Source: Benincasa hispida (lineage: Eukaryota > Streptophyta > Magnoliopsida > Cucurbitales > Cucurbitaceae). Taken from it: a stretch of 64,000 nucleotides of DNA. The position numbers and the translations under genes were made by a program. The notes under the pieces are model-generated. The model did no database searches. It was not told where the DNA came from and saw nothing but the letters and a program-made list of their open reading frames with translations. Below are positions 21,618 through 32,339 of this stretch, one piece after another (the first letter of the stretch is position 1; every line of letters begins with the position of its first letter). The stretch covers positions 51,385,143-51,449,142 of the forward strand of contig NC_052354.1 of assembly GCF_009727055.1 (NCBI RefSeq), in the 5' to 3' direction.

Positions 21618-22914
21618 CCCCATAGAATTCAGAGAAACCATGCTAAATGATACGGGGCAAAATTGATATTAGGTTATTAAGAGAAAGGCTGAGCTGATTG
21701 CTAAATGGAAGAAATCTGGGAAGAAGAAGAGACAAGGCCGAAAGGTGAGTCTCAGAACGATTCTGCCAGATCCCCGCCATAGAGTTCTATACTCAGATCC
21801 CTGCTATTGGTTGAGCAAGCCTGAGAGAGAAGCTCATCCTTCCGTAGAATCCATCCGTACTGGCAAGCAAACCTTCACCCAAATCGGTGCCGAAACATTA
21901 GCACTTGTTTGTATTTGTTCTATCTCTTTTCATCATTGTATTTCATCTTTTTTATCTCTTTATTCACACACCATGTATCAGACGCTGAATAGATATATGG
22001 AATGTCTCGATCGTTTTCATTACCACTTCTCTGTCTATTTTCGTTCCTCCATTTATCGTTTTCTCCATAAAGTCTTCTTAATCCCTTGGTAGTTAATATG
22101 AATTAAACGAGTACTTAATCTATGTTAAAGAGATAAATGCATTTATCTAAGGCATGCTAGACGACATCTTCACCTGTGAAAGCAGAAGTGAAGATGCCAT
22201 TCTGATCTATCGAGAGAAGGTTAGAAGAATGCATTAACTAAAGCGAGTAAAACTTCTAGAGATGGAAGCAACCTTTCGTTCATTACATTCATCTCTGTTT
22301 CACCACAGACATGTGGGAACACGGCCGATCACCGAGAGATGTACGCCAAGGGAAAGCGGGACCGTACTTATGTCATTAATGCAATTAAGTAACTTGTGTT
22401 GTTTATATTAGTTATCATTTCTTTTTTGCTTCACATAAGACTTGTCAACACATCACACTATCTTTGTATAATCTTCATAGCCAACCTTAACCTCAGTAAC
22501 CCGTATCATGAGACCTGTATCTTGTACCATCTTAGCTTAGGTTTATTGTAATTTTTTTAATTATTGCATTTTTACTGCTTTCCTTTACTTTAATGCATTT
22601 TGAATACTTGTACAAACCATCCTTTTATATAGTTGAAAATCTGGTCGTATGTATCATAACCATAACGCAATAACCTCAAACAGTCCGTGTGTTCGACCTC
22701 GGATCACACCAAGAAACTTGCGGTGGAATTATACTTGGTTCCAACGTAAAGAAACTTGTGACAACACACGACATACTACAAGAACATTCATTAATAACAC
22801 ATATCTAGAAGTAGTATTGCATGAATTGAGTCATGGCAGGTCATTATTGCATATCATTGGACTTGAACCATGCGTGCATATCATCACATACAACTTGCGA
22901 TCAACAAGTTTATG

Positions 22915-23152
22915 GGGCGCAATGTGATAGAAATGTATTGATCAGTTCATCTTGAACCTTGATCGCAAGCGTTGACTTGGTTTCCTACAAAACAGAGTAG
23001 AAATCTATTTTTCTTCCATCTTAATAATGTTAGTGGGTGTAATTGTGATAATTCATAATTATTGTATTTCTAAGCTAATTTTCATACACTTGGCACATAT
23101 TTATTCTCTTTTGGTCGTAATATCTAGATAAAATAGCATAAATAACTTGTAT
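22915..23152 (-). repeat. Right arm of the long inverted repeat in insertion X
   Basis: Reverse complement of 21085-21320. Its inner edge overlaps the primer-site stub at GGGGCGC. Its outer end breaks off at AACTTGTAT, where Athila-A LTR sequence TTGTATCTTCTTGC begins; the missing last ~18 bases appear at 26209-26226. Confidence 0.85.
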
Positions 23153-23500
23153 CTTCTTGCACACACATAACACCTTAGTGTAAATAACTCATTTCTCTAT
23201 ACACTTAGGATATCCCTACTACAGTTACAACGCAAGGTCTGTGTTAGCTTTAATTTGAATCCCTGAGTTCGACCCTAGACTTACCAGGAACCTAAGTTGG
23301 ATTTATACTTGGATCTAATTTAGGAAAACTTGAACGTCAATAGAGGAGTGTCGTGCGTCCTGTTGCACATCTCTAACGCATCAACGTGTTACTAACGCAT
23401 TAACGCATCAATGCATCAACGCATCATTCATACTTATACTTATTTTTCCAATTATTTTATACAATACACTCCTAAGCTTGAATCACGAAATCAACGAACA
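23153..23500 (+). repeat. Athila-A-type LTR fragment (3' end)
   Basis: Matches about 10440-10861 of the Athila-A 5' LTR: TCTTCTTGCACACAC, the U5 segment and the ACGCATCA word array (about 23375-23425), ending CAACGAACA at 23500. Confidence 0.85.
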
Positions 23501-23506
23501 AGTTTT

Positions 23507-23527
23507 TGGCGCCGTTGCCGGAGATTC
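23507..23527 (+). other. Primer-binding site of truncated Athila-A copy
   Basis: TGGCGCCGTTGCCGGAGATT, the best match to the tRNA-Asp-type primer site in this window; it follows the LTR end at 23500 by six bases. Confidence 0.85.
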
Positions 23528-23587
23528 AGCAATAAAACTAACCAGAAATTTTGCTTGTATCTTTTGAAGGAAAACATCAGCTAAGGG

Positions 23588-24257
23588 AGTATTATGAGCT
23601 AAGCTGAAGCAAGTAAACGTTGAGCAGGAAGAGCACTCCTGAACTTGTATACGACCCCGAAGTTGAAAGGATTCCGACAAAGAAATTGATCTAATCGTCA
23701 CCATAGGTTAAGGCAACAACTACTCAAACAACAAATCAGGCAACAACAGATAGCAGACGAACAAGTGAATCAAAACTTAGCTCAACAGCTAGCCCACGCT
23801 ACGCAAAATCCTATCATGATGGCAAACAGTAGTACGCGTCCCATGAGGGAGTATGCGTCTCCTGGGTTGTATGATTTCTCCCCAGGGATCATATATCCAA
23901 TGCAAGATTGGACAAAATTTGAGATGAAATATGTGATGTTACAAATGCTCCAAACAGCTGGACAATTTTAGGGTGCTCGGTGAGAAGACCCTCACACCCA
24001 TTTGTGATTCCTAGAATCACCCTAGAAGCTATAAGGCTATCTTTATTCCCATATTCTCTGCGTGACGATGCAAAACAATGGGTAAGTTCTTTGGAGCCTG
24101 GTGAGATCACAACTTGGGAAAAGTTGGTGGAGAAATTCATGCAGAAATACTTCTCACAAACCACCAACGCAAGGAGGCAGAGAGAGATCATGAACTTCGA
24201 GCAGGAAGAAGCTAAAACCTTGAGCGCCGCATTGAAGCGTTTCAAAGGATTAGTGTT
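23588..24257 (+). pseudogene. Truncated Athila-A gag copy 2
   Basis: Collinear with 10984-11652. QNLAQQLAHATQNP, FEMKYVMLQMLQTAGQF, then TAG where the main copy has TGG-like sequence, and a ~28-base deletion at about 23998. Then FVIPRITLEAIRLSLFPYSL and TWEKLVEKFMQKYFSQTTN follow. It stops at KRFKGLV, followed by an unrelated 17 bases ending GAGGGTG that look like a polypurine tract before the next LTR. Confidence 0.85.
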
Positions 24258-24274
24258 AGAATTCTTCGAGGGTG

Positions 24275-25790
24275 TGATAACTTGTAGAAATACAAGTTAT
24301 TATGGCTCAAAAGTTAGAACAATTAGGGTCTTTAATGATAAAATCTCATCATTTTTAGAGAAAATGCATGGAATTACTCGAACACTATCAAACTCATGTA
24401 AAAGAATGTTTATTGCTAAAACACTGCGGCACTAATGCATGATATTGCAGGATCTGACACAGGCAAAGTCTAACACATGGAACATACGTCGGAGGGATTC
24501 AACACAATGAAGATTCATTGATTCAAGTTATTTGTGTCAAATCACCACTTGCCAACATGGGCACCTGCTGCAGGCAGCGTCTGAAAAGCATCTGAGTGTC
24601 AGGCGACTGACCAGGGTATGAAATTTAATGCTACCCATCATCAGGTTGGAGAAGAACGACGCCTATAAATAGAAGAAATCCCACTATATGAAAGAGTTCG
24701 AAGTTCCAAGTACACAACTCTCAGTTTTTAGTCTCAGTTTTAGCTTAGTCTTAGTTTTAAATCTTTAGAGCTGTGTTGTGATGCCGAGAAGAACAAGAGG
24801 AAAGAGAACCACCACCATGTCGATCAAGGAACGGAGGAAGCCGAGCTCGAGAGAGACACTTCTTCCAATTCTTCCACAAGTGGTTATCCACGACTAGAAT
24901 TGAGCCAAACAGGACAAGAGATTGTACTCTACGGCTTCACTCTTTCCATTTCATCTTACTTATCGCTTTCATCTTTTCATTTGATTAAGTATTGGTTTTG
25001 TAAAGACAATCAGTTTCTTTATAAATTCACATATTTGATCTATCATACTTTGCCATTGTTTATTTCTTGTTTATGTTGGATGCATCTATACTTCAATGCA
25101 AAATTCCATTTCGAACGCTTAAGCGAACTAAATCCATTGGTAAAAGCATCTTTAGCTTAAACTATTCGAGAGAATAAGTAAGCCAGCATCAAGTTAGAAA
25201 GCCTAACACATCTATAGATAGACGCACTGGTGTTTATTGCATCCTGTGTTTGATGCATACATCCTAGAGATAGGTATTGTATGATATTCGCATTGAGAAG
25301 TGTCGAATAGTGTCTTAACGCATAAATAGAGATAAACAAGTCATCTCATTTGCATCATATTCTTGTTCGTGTACATCCAGCTTAGATTGAGGCATATCAC
25401 TTGCATCAAACTCCATTTTCACACGACCCATCATTCTCTACTCGAACCTTTTGTATCTTCTTGCACTCACATACAACACCTTAGTATAAATAACTCATTT
25501 CTCCATACACTTAGGATATCCCTACAACAGTTACAACGTAAGGTCTGCGTTAGCTTTAATCTGAATCCCTGAGTTCGACCCTGGACTTACCAGAAACCTA
25601 AGTTGGATTTATACTTGGATCTGATTTAGGAAAACTTGAACGTCAATAGAGGAGTGTCATTCATCCTATTGCACATCACTAACACATCAACGTGTTATTA
25701 ACGCATCAACGCATCATTCATATTTATACATATTTTTCCAATTATTTTATACAATACACTTCTAAGTTCGAATAACAAAATCAACGAACA
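24275..25790 (+). repeat. Complete Athila-A-type LTR (1516 bp)
   Basis: TGATAACTTGTAGAAATAC at 24275 to CAACGAACA at 25790, with TATA box CCTATAAATAGAAG near 24664. It is preceded by a GAGGGTG tract and followed by a primer site, so it is shared by a deleted upstream copy and a truncated downstream copy, as in tandem LTR-internal-LTR arrays made by unequal recombination. Confidence 0.88.
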
Positions 25791-25796
25791 AGTTTT

Positions 25797-25817
25797 TGGC
25801 GCCATTGTCGGGGATTC
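25797..25817 (+). other. Primer-binding site after the 24275-25790 LTR
   Basis: TGGCGCCATTGTCGGGGATT, tRNA-Asp type with two substitutions. Confidence 0.8.
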
Positions 25818-25914
25818 AAGAACAAAAGTAACTAGAAATTTTGCTTGTATCTTTTGTAGGAACACTTCAGTTGAGGGAGTATTACGAGCTAGGCCGAAGC
25901 TTGTAAACATTTAT

Positions 25915-26195
25915 GAGTAGGGAGAGCACTCCTGAACTTGTATACGACCCCGAAGTTGAAAGAACCTTCTGACGAAGAAATCGATCTAATCGTCGTCGTA
26001 GGTTAAGGCAACAACTGCTCAGGCAACAAACCAGGTAATAACCAATGGCGGACGAACAAGCAAATCAAAACTTAGCTCAACAGCTAGCCCATGACCCTAT
26101 CATAATGGCAAACAGTAGTACGCGTCCCATGAGGGAGTCTGCGTCTCCTGGGTTGTATGATTTCTCACCCGGGATCATATATCCAACGCCAGATG
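25915..26195 (+). pseudogene. Truncated Athila-A gag copy 3
   Basis: Collinear with 10984-11270: MADEQANQNLAQQLAH at 26045, a 15-base deletion, then MANSSTRPMRESASPGLYDFSPGIIYP (as in the main copy). It ends at GCCAGAT near 26195, where the text passes through GGGACAAGAGATTGTA (LTR-like) into the end of insertion X. Confidence 0.85.
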
Positions 26196-26231
26196 GGACA
26201 AGAGATTGTATTCCTACAAGTTATCAACTAG

Positions 26232-27119
26232 AATTGAGCCAAAGAGGACAAGAAATTGTACTCTGCAGCTTCACTCCTTCCATTTCATCTTACTTATCGC
26301 TTCCATCTTTTCATGTTATTAAGTATTGGTTTTGTAAAAACAATTAGTTTCTTTATAAATTCACATATTTGATCTATCATACTTTGCCATTGTTTATTTC
26401 TTGTTTATGTTGGATGCATCTATACTTCATGAAAAATTCCATTTCGAATGCTTAAGCCAACTAAATCCATTGGTAAAAGCATCTTTAGCTTAAACTATTC
26501 GAGAGAATAAGTAAGCCAGCATCAAGTTAGAAAGCCTAACACATCTACAGTTAGACGCACTAGTGTTTGCATCCTGTGTTTGACACATACATCCTAGAAA
26601 TAGGTATTGTATGATATTCGCATTGAGAAGTGTCGAATAGAGTCTCACGCATAAATAGAGATAAACAAGTCATCTCATTCGCATCATATTCTTGTTTGTG
26701 TACATCCAGCTTAGATCGACACATATCACTTGCATCAAACTCCATTTTCATATGACCTATCATTCTCTACTCGACCCTTTTGTATCTTCTTGCACACACA
26801 CACAACACCTCAGTGTAAATAACTCATTTCTCCATACACTTAGGATATCCCTACAACAGTTACAACGCAAGGTTTGCGTTAACTTTAATCTGAATCCCTA
26901 AGTTCGACCCTAGACTTACCAGGAACCTAAGTTAGATTTATACTTGGATTAGATTTAGGAAAACTTGAACGTCAATAGAGGAGTGTCATGCGTCCTATTG
27001 CACATCACTAATGCATCAATGCGTTACTAACGTATCAATGCATCATTCATATTTATACTTATTTTTTCAATTATTTTATACAATACACTCCTAAGTTCGA
27101 ATCACGAAATCAACGAACA
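26232..27119 (+). repeat. Athila-A 3' LTR, right half
   Basis: Starts AATTGAGCCAAAGAGGAC, exactly where the LTR stopped at 21068, after the second ACTAG (26227-26231). It ends CAACGAACA at 27119 and is not followed by a primer site but by the GTTGT target duplication, as expected for a 3' LTR. Confidence 0.88.
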
Positions 27120-27124
27120 GTTGT

Positions 27125-27689
27125 GAAAGGAACTTGCTCGTACTTGGATACTTCGCATGACACCCCTGCACGTAAGCCAAAGCAAAGGTAGGTAAGTAGG
27201 ATCAGCCTAATATAAGTATCATTTAATAAACACAACTCTAATGTCTGGCAAAAGTTAAACTTAGTCAAGATAAGAGTTGAGTTGAATTTGGCACGCAACC
27301 ATAGTTGGATGTCAGCATAACACCCATGGGAGCAAGCCAAAACGAAAGGTGTAACCAAGTTTAACGACTTACTATAATCTGAATAAGTAATCGTAAAATG
27401 TCAAAACTGCTTTTCTTTTTAAAACAAACGCATTACAAAAGAAAAAGGGGATACGAAAGTTGTTGAAACGAGAAAAAGGATTTTGAGTGAGTGTTTGTCG
27501 AATTAAAATTAAGAAAATATTTCCTTAAAGAAGTGACCAAGTTCAAGAAAAAAATGTAGCTTGAAAAAGGAGTGCAGGTGACAAGCATTCTAACAAGATA
27601 GTTAGCGCAACTTTGAGGTGTAGAGTAAGTTTGAATTTCTTTAGTATAAGATATGCTTGAGAACAAGCATTTTTCTAAATTTGGGGGTG
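27125..27689 (+). other. Athila-B 3' UTR and polypurine tract
   Basis: Continues the sequence interrupted at 9260. It holds two copies of the twin 3' UTR motif (about 27133-27180 and 27303-27345) and ends with TTGGGGGTG (27681-27689), a polypurine-like tract directly before the LTR at 27690. Confidence 0.7.
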
Positions 27690-28086
27690 TGATAACTTGT
27701 AGAAATACAAGTTATTGTAACCTTTTACTTAGAATAATGAAGGTAGATAAACAAAATATGTGTTGATTATACTAAGAATTCATGTTAAATAATATATTTG
27801 CACTGAAGAACACTAAAAAAATCCCTGTTGACCGCATATCATGAGTTCAATTATGCCAAAATGTATATTTTGCAGTTGATTGCAGAATCTATCCACATGC
27901 ATCAAGCTTCTACCCGATGAACAAATATTTGATCGCATGCTTCAGGATCTTTGACCCAGTGCCAGTGGATCTTTTGTCATAGCTACAAAATGTTGACCAT
28001 CATAGAGGTGCTGGCATTTTCACCTACCATGTCAGAGATGACGATTGGTCAGTGTAGAAATCTCAATGATTGTCACCGCATGGCTC

Positions 28087-28094
28087 TATAAATA
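28087..28094 (+). promoter_or_regulatory. TATA box, promoter unit 1
   Basis: TATAAATA in GGCTCTATAAATAAAGCC. Confidence 0.6.
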
Positions 28095-28727
28095 AAGCCT
28101 TGATGCCCATGAAGAAGAGGTCCAAGAGTCGAGATTTTACCTGAGAACACCCTTAGGCACGATACTTGCACCACAAGCAAATAGTGAAACAAAGAGTATT
28201 TATGAGAACTCCCACTTCCAAAATCCACCCTGACTTACCAACAGAACTTCATCGGAGCAAGAGCTTGAGAGGGCTTTCTCGACTCCATACTACCATTTTG
28301 TCATTAGGAGCCTTGACATTACATCTATTAGAAGTAAGAAATTGTTGAAAACTGCCATTTTCTTTACTCTCTTCTTGTCTTTTACTGTGTTATTGCATTT
28401 GAGATGTTAAGAGATTATTCACTTTTGTAAACAACAAGTCTATTTTTATCTATATATCATCATGTCTACTTCCATTATCTCCACTCTCTCTACTGTCACT
28501 TTTTCATTTACCATGAGTTGATTGCAGGATATGTCCACATGCGTCGAGCTTCTACCTGATAAAAAAATATGTGATCATGTGCTTCGGGATTCTGACCCAC
28601 TGCCAGCAGATATTTTGTCATAACTTCATAATGTTGACCATGATAGCAGTGCTAACATTTTCACCTACCATGTCAGAGATGATGATTGGTCAGAGCGGAA
28701 TTCCCAATAATTGTCACTGTATGGCTC

Positions 28728-28735
28728 TATAAAAA
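28728..28735 (+). promoter_or_regulatory. TATA box, promoter unit 2
   Basis: TATAAAAA in GGCTCTATAAAAAGTGCC; changed relative to units 1 and 3. Confidence 0.5.
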
Positions 28736-29175
28736 GTGCCTTGAGGCCCATGAAGAAAAGGTCCAAGAGTCGAGATTTTACCTAAGAATACCCTTAGGCA
28801 CAATACTTGCACCACAAGCAAAGAGTGAAACAAAGAGTATTTCTGAAAACTCCCACTTCCAAAATCCACCCTGACTTATCAACGGAACTTCATCAGAACA
28901 AGAGTTTGAGAGGGCCTTCTCCACTCCATACTACCATTTTGTCACCAAGAGCCTTGAAATTACATCTATTGGAAGCAAGAAATTACTGAAAACTTTACTT
29001 TCCTTTACTTTTTACTTTCTTTTACTGTGTTATTGCATTTGAGATATTAAGAGATTATTCACTTTTGTAAACAAGTCTATTTTTATTTATATATCATCAT
29101 GTATACTTCCATTATCTCCTCTCCCTCTACTGTCATTTTTTCATTTACCATGAGTTGATTACAGGATCTATCTGC

Positions 29176-31027
29176 TGTAAGAGTATATTAGCATGTTGCA
29201 GAAGTAACAAGGATCAATAAGCACTCTAATTCATTAATTATGACAGAAACTAAAGCATGCTCATCTAACATAAGAGGGTTTGAAATCATACATTTGTAAA
29301 ACTCTTCAAGATCTTGATTCTCAACGGTTGTCTTCTCTGAAACTTGTCGTGAACCACCTCAAGATCTTCCCCACTATCCTCTTGGAGCTTTAGAAAGAGT
29401 TGTGGGACTCAAAAACAACTTGAACGATCGGAAACAAGGAGAGTAGCTCACTACTATAACCCACTTTGAAGAACAATTCTTCAGCTCGATTTTTTCTTAA
29501 AAAACTCTTTGAATGCATGCTTCAATTCCACTCTAATCTTCTTTATTAATTGTAGGCTATCATGCAAAGAAGAATATTGCATGGGATGCAGCTCATGCTT
29601 GGATTTATTGAAGCCAAGGTAAATGGGTTTGAGTAAGCTAGTTTGAAGATGATAATGTAAAATCTCATTTTTCCATTTTGTGTAGATTTTGTAATTTTTC
29701 AATTTTTCAAAAAACTGAATGATTTAAAAAAAATCAATTTGATTTTAAAATTGAAACTATTATTAATTTTGTAAAATTAATTTCATAAATTAATTTTCTA
29801 ATTAATAAATAATTACTTAAATAATTCAATTAATTCTAATTAATTTAATATCAAATATTAAATTAATTTTTACACAAATCCACCTTCATATATTCAAATC
29901 ATATTTAAATATAAATTCTCCTATTCCGTTTAATTCTAATTGGAATGTTTCAAATTAACTTATCATGCTACTCTAAAGCTTATCCATTTACGAGCTAGTG
30001 GGGACCTCGTGGACCTATTTATCATGGGCTCCAACGATCCGAGATTAATTGGCTAAACTCATTATACCGAATTAACCCTCATTCGTTAACTAATGAGTCA
30101 TTTCATTAAAGCCTATAGTTGAACTCCCCTCACTGTAGATATATTAGGTCCACTTGATATAACCATATGTAAGTCGATCCTTCACAAGTTGTTCGTAAGA
30201 ACAGTTGGGTCAAGATCACCATTTTACCTCTGTGAATACATCTTGTTCCTTAAGTTCCTACTGACCCTCTAATGAACAATTTTGATTCATAATACCTATA
30301 AATCAAGTCCTTTCTCTATCATGAGAAAGTAGGACCCCGAATGTTCAAGACCTGGAATCAGTACTTATGAGAGCAACCTATCTGCTAACCCTAAATTGGG
30401 TAGGAATGAATTTTATCTTACAGGGTTATGTCCCCGGCTATTCATCCGGTTTTATCCCCAAAATGGAAGGCTTATTGAGCAGTGATGTTGGACTACTCTC
30501 ACCCATGCAGATCAAAGGATAATCCCAAACAAACAGGAGTTCATAGCTAGCTCAGGATTAAGATCGAGTTAACCTAGGTTACTTAATAATGAAATAGTCA
30601 GTTTTACAAGAAACGGTCATTATAAAGAAAAATACTATTTTTTGGTCTAGTCTATATGCAAACTCATTGCATAGGATGCCCCCACTCACTTGTCTCTACA
30701 TGAACGATCTCTGTATCACATCGTTTGTAGCACTTTACAACTCCTTGTAACAATTACAGAATGGATCGCATTCAATAGTGTTACCAGGATGAGATACCCA
30801 ATTTCATCCATATACTTATTAGACCATTTAGGCTATATACTATTAACTTGATCTTGTTTATGTCACCACATAAAGTTAAAGTATTCAGATTATAGTCATG
30901 GATATGTTTATTGGATTTTCATAATAGAATGCAAAATCAACAACTTTATTGAATAAGTTACTCAATAATATTTTATTGATAAATAGAATGTTTAACACAA
31001 ACTGCGAGTTCTAGGACATTCCCAACA
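29176..31027 (-). mobile_element. Solo Copia-A LTR
   Basis: Reverse complement of the Copia-A LTR: it starts TGTAAGAGTATATTAG (the LTR end reversed) and finishes AGGACATTCCCAACA (the LTR start reversed). No internal sequence is present on either side, so it is a solo LTR left by LTR-LTR recombination. It splits promoter unit 3. Flanks TCTGC and TCCAT do not form a clean 5 bp duplication. Confidence 0.88.
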
Positions 31028-31222
31028 TCCATATGCATCAAGCTTCTACCCGATGAACAAATATTTGATCGCATGCTTTAGGATCTCTGACCCAATGCCA
31101 ATGGATCTTTTGTCATAGCTTCAGAATGTTGACCATGATAGCAATGCTGACATTTTCACCTACCATGTCAGAGATGACGATTGGTCAGAGCAGAAATCCC
31201 AATGATTGTCACTGCATGACTC

Positions 31223-31230
31223 TATAAATA
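31223..31230 (+). promoter_or_regulatory. TATA box, promoter unit 3
   Basis: TATAAATA in GACTCTATAAATAGAGCC. Confidence 0.6.
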
Positions 31231-32339
31231 GAGCCTTGATGCCCATGAAGAAGAGGTCCAAGAGTCGATATTTTACTTGAGAACACCCTTAGGCACGATA
31301 CTTGCACCACAAGCAAAGAGTGAAACAAAGAGTATTTCTGAGAACTCCCACTTCCAAAATCCACCCTGACTTATCACCGGAACTTCATCAATGCAAGAAC
31401 TTGAAAGGGCCTTATCCACTCCATACTACCATTTTATCACCAAGAGCCTTGACATTACATCTGTTGGAAGCAAGAAATTGCTGAAAACTATCATTTCCTT
31501 TACTCTCTTCTTATCTTTTACTATGTTATTGGATTTGAGATGTTAAAATATTATTCACTTTTGTAAACAACAAGTCTACTTTTATCTATATATCATCATG
31601 TCTACTTCTATTATCTCCTCTCTTTCTACTGCACTTTTGCATTTACCATGATTAACTAATCTCAACAGGGTATGGGGAAGTTTAATGTTATGAGCTAAGT
31701 AGAGTCTTTAAGTGTTAATCTTGTTTGCTTAGTGTATGACCATTTTAATGCTTGCCTATGATCATTCATTGCGTCAAGTAGTTATAACCAATTGCACGAG
31801 GGGATAAGTAGTTATGGATGTCAGTAAGCAAAATAAGAAGTATTTCTAGAGATAGAAACAACCTTCTGCTCAATGCAACATCATTCATGCATTATAAAGA
31901 TTTAACAAATGTGGCTAACTACCAAGAGGTATACGATGAACGAATGTCGCGAGCCTGGATTATCCTTGAAACTAAATTTAGGAACTAGGCATAAATTTCC
32001 CCCAAACCCTACTTCTCTATACATTTTTTTACACACGTTGAAGTTGCTGTCTAACTAAGTTTTCTTACAATTAAACTCAAAGTGTTCATTGTTTGTTTAG
32101 ATAATTTCATCGCATAGTTTCTTTAATTGCATGATTTTTTACTCTATTACAATTACTTTAGTCCTTGCTGCATACACATTACTTTTCAAACATTTGTAGT
32201 TACAAATCCCTGAGTTTGACCTTGGCTTACGACGAGAAACTTGTAGTTTGTTTATACTAGAAAAACTATAAGAAAACTTGTGGTCAATGCATGATTAACT
32301 ACAACACGGCGCATAGTAAGTCCAGCACATAGTCATTCT

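Larger units (their letters stand above)
21069..22906 (+). repeat. LTR-X: LTR of a second gypsy family
   Basis: Begins like the Athila-A and Athila-B LTRs (TGATAACTTGTAG) but is otherwise different. It has a TATA box (TATAAATA, 21610-21617), a U5-like segment near 22690 (GTGTTCGACCTCGGAT, comparable to GAGTTCGACCCTGGAC in Athila-A) and an end GCGATCAACA followed by AGTTTATGGGGCGC, which resembles AGTTTTTGGCGCC of the Athila primer site. No protein domain was recognised in its open frames (for example 21745-22092). Confidence 0.7.
21069..26226. mobile_element. Insertion X: inverted-ended LTR-derived insertion in Athila-A 3' LTR
   Basis: It starts TGATAACTTGTAGGAATAC and ends in the reverse complement GTATTCCTACAAGTTATCA. 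Both sides carry ACTAG (21064-21068 and 26227-26231), and the host LTR reads correctly if X and one ACTAG are removed. Left part: a complete LTR of another gypsy family (LTR-X, 21069-22906) plus a primer-site stub. Right part: the first ~250 bases of LTR-X inverted, broken at 23152 by a 3 kb block of Athila-A-type sequence and finished at 26209-26226. The presence of a nearby adapter means the middle could be misassembled. Confidence 0.75.
9266..27119 (+). mobile_element. Athila-A: Ty3-gypsy (Athila-like) element with interrupted 3' LTR
   Basis: The element starts TGATAACTTGTA at 9266 and ends CAACGAACA at 27119. It is bordered by GTTGT on both sides (9261-9265 and 27120-27124), a 5 bp target duplication. 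Internal order: tRNA-Asp-type primer site, gag, protease, RT, RNase H, integrase, a third ORF in the env position, long 3' UTR, 3' LTR. This order and primer match Athila-like gypsy elements. The 3' LTR is split by insertion X (21069-26226). Coding regions carry many stop codons, so the copy is inactive. Confidence 0.88.
27875..31650 (+). repeat. Three tandem ~640 bp promoter units in Athila-B LTR
   Basis: Unit starts (GTTGATTGCAGGAT or variant followed by TCCACATGC) lie at about 27875, 28515 and 29153. TATA boxes lie at 28087, 28728 and 31223; the third interval is 2495 bases, or 643 after removing the 1852-base solo LTR. Each unit carries the same downstream text (AAGAGTCGAGATTTTACCT). Confidence 0.88.
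27690..32306 (+). repeat. Athila-B 3' LTR with triplicated promoter and nested solo LTR
   Basis: Begins TGATAACTTGTAGAAATAC like the other gypsy LTRs but diverges after 30 bases. It contains three ~640-base units, each with a TATA box, and a U5-like segment near 32205 (TGAGTTTGACCTTGGCTTACGA). The end is uncertain; ACTACAACA at about 32306 is my best estimate. Without the solo LTR it is about 2.76 kb. Small open frames repeated in each unit (28166, 28807, 31302; MHHKQ-type) are the same LTR sequence, not separate genes. Confidence 0.7.

Noticed and set aside
21745..22092. 115-codon open frame in LTR-X
   Set aside because: It lies in the transcribed part of an LTR, has no recognised domain and no conserved start; treated as LTR sequence.
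28166..31484. Three similar 60-codon frames (MHHKQ...) at 28166, 28807 and 31302
   Set aside because: They are the same piece of the triplicated LTR promoter unit. Similarity is explained by the DNA duplication, and coding conservation is not evident.
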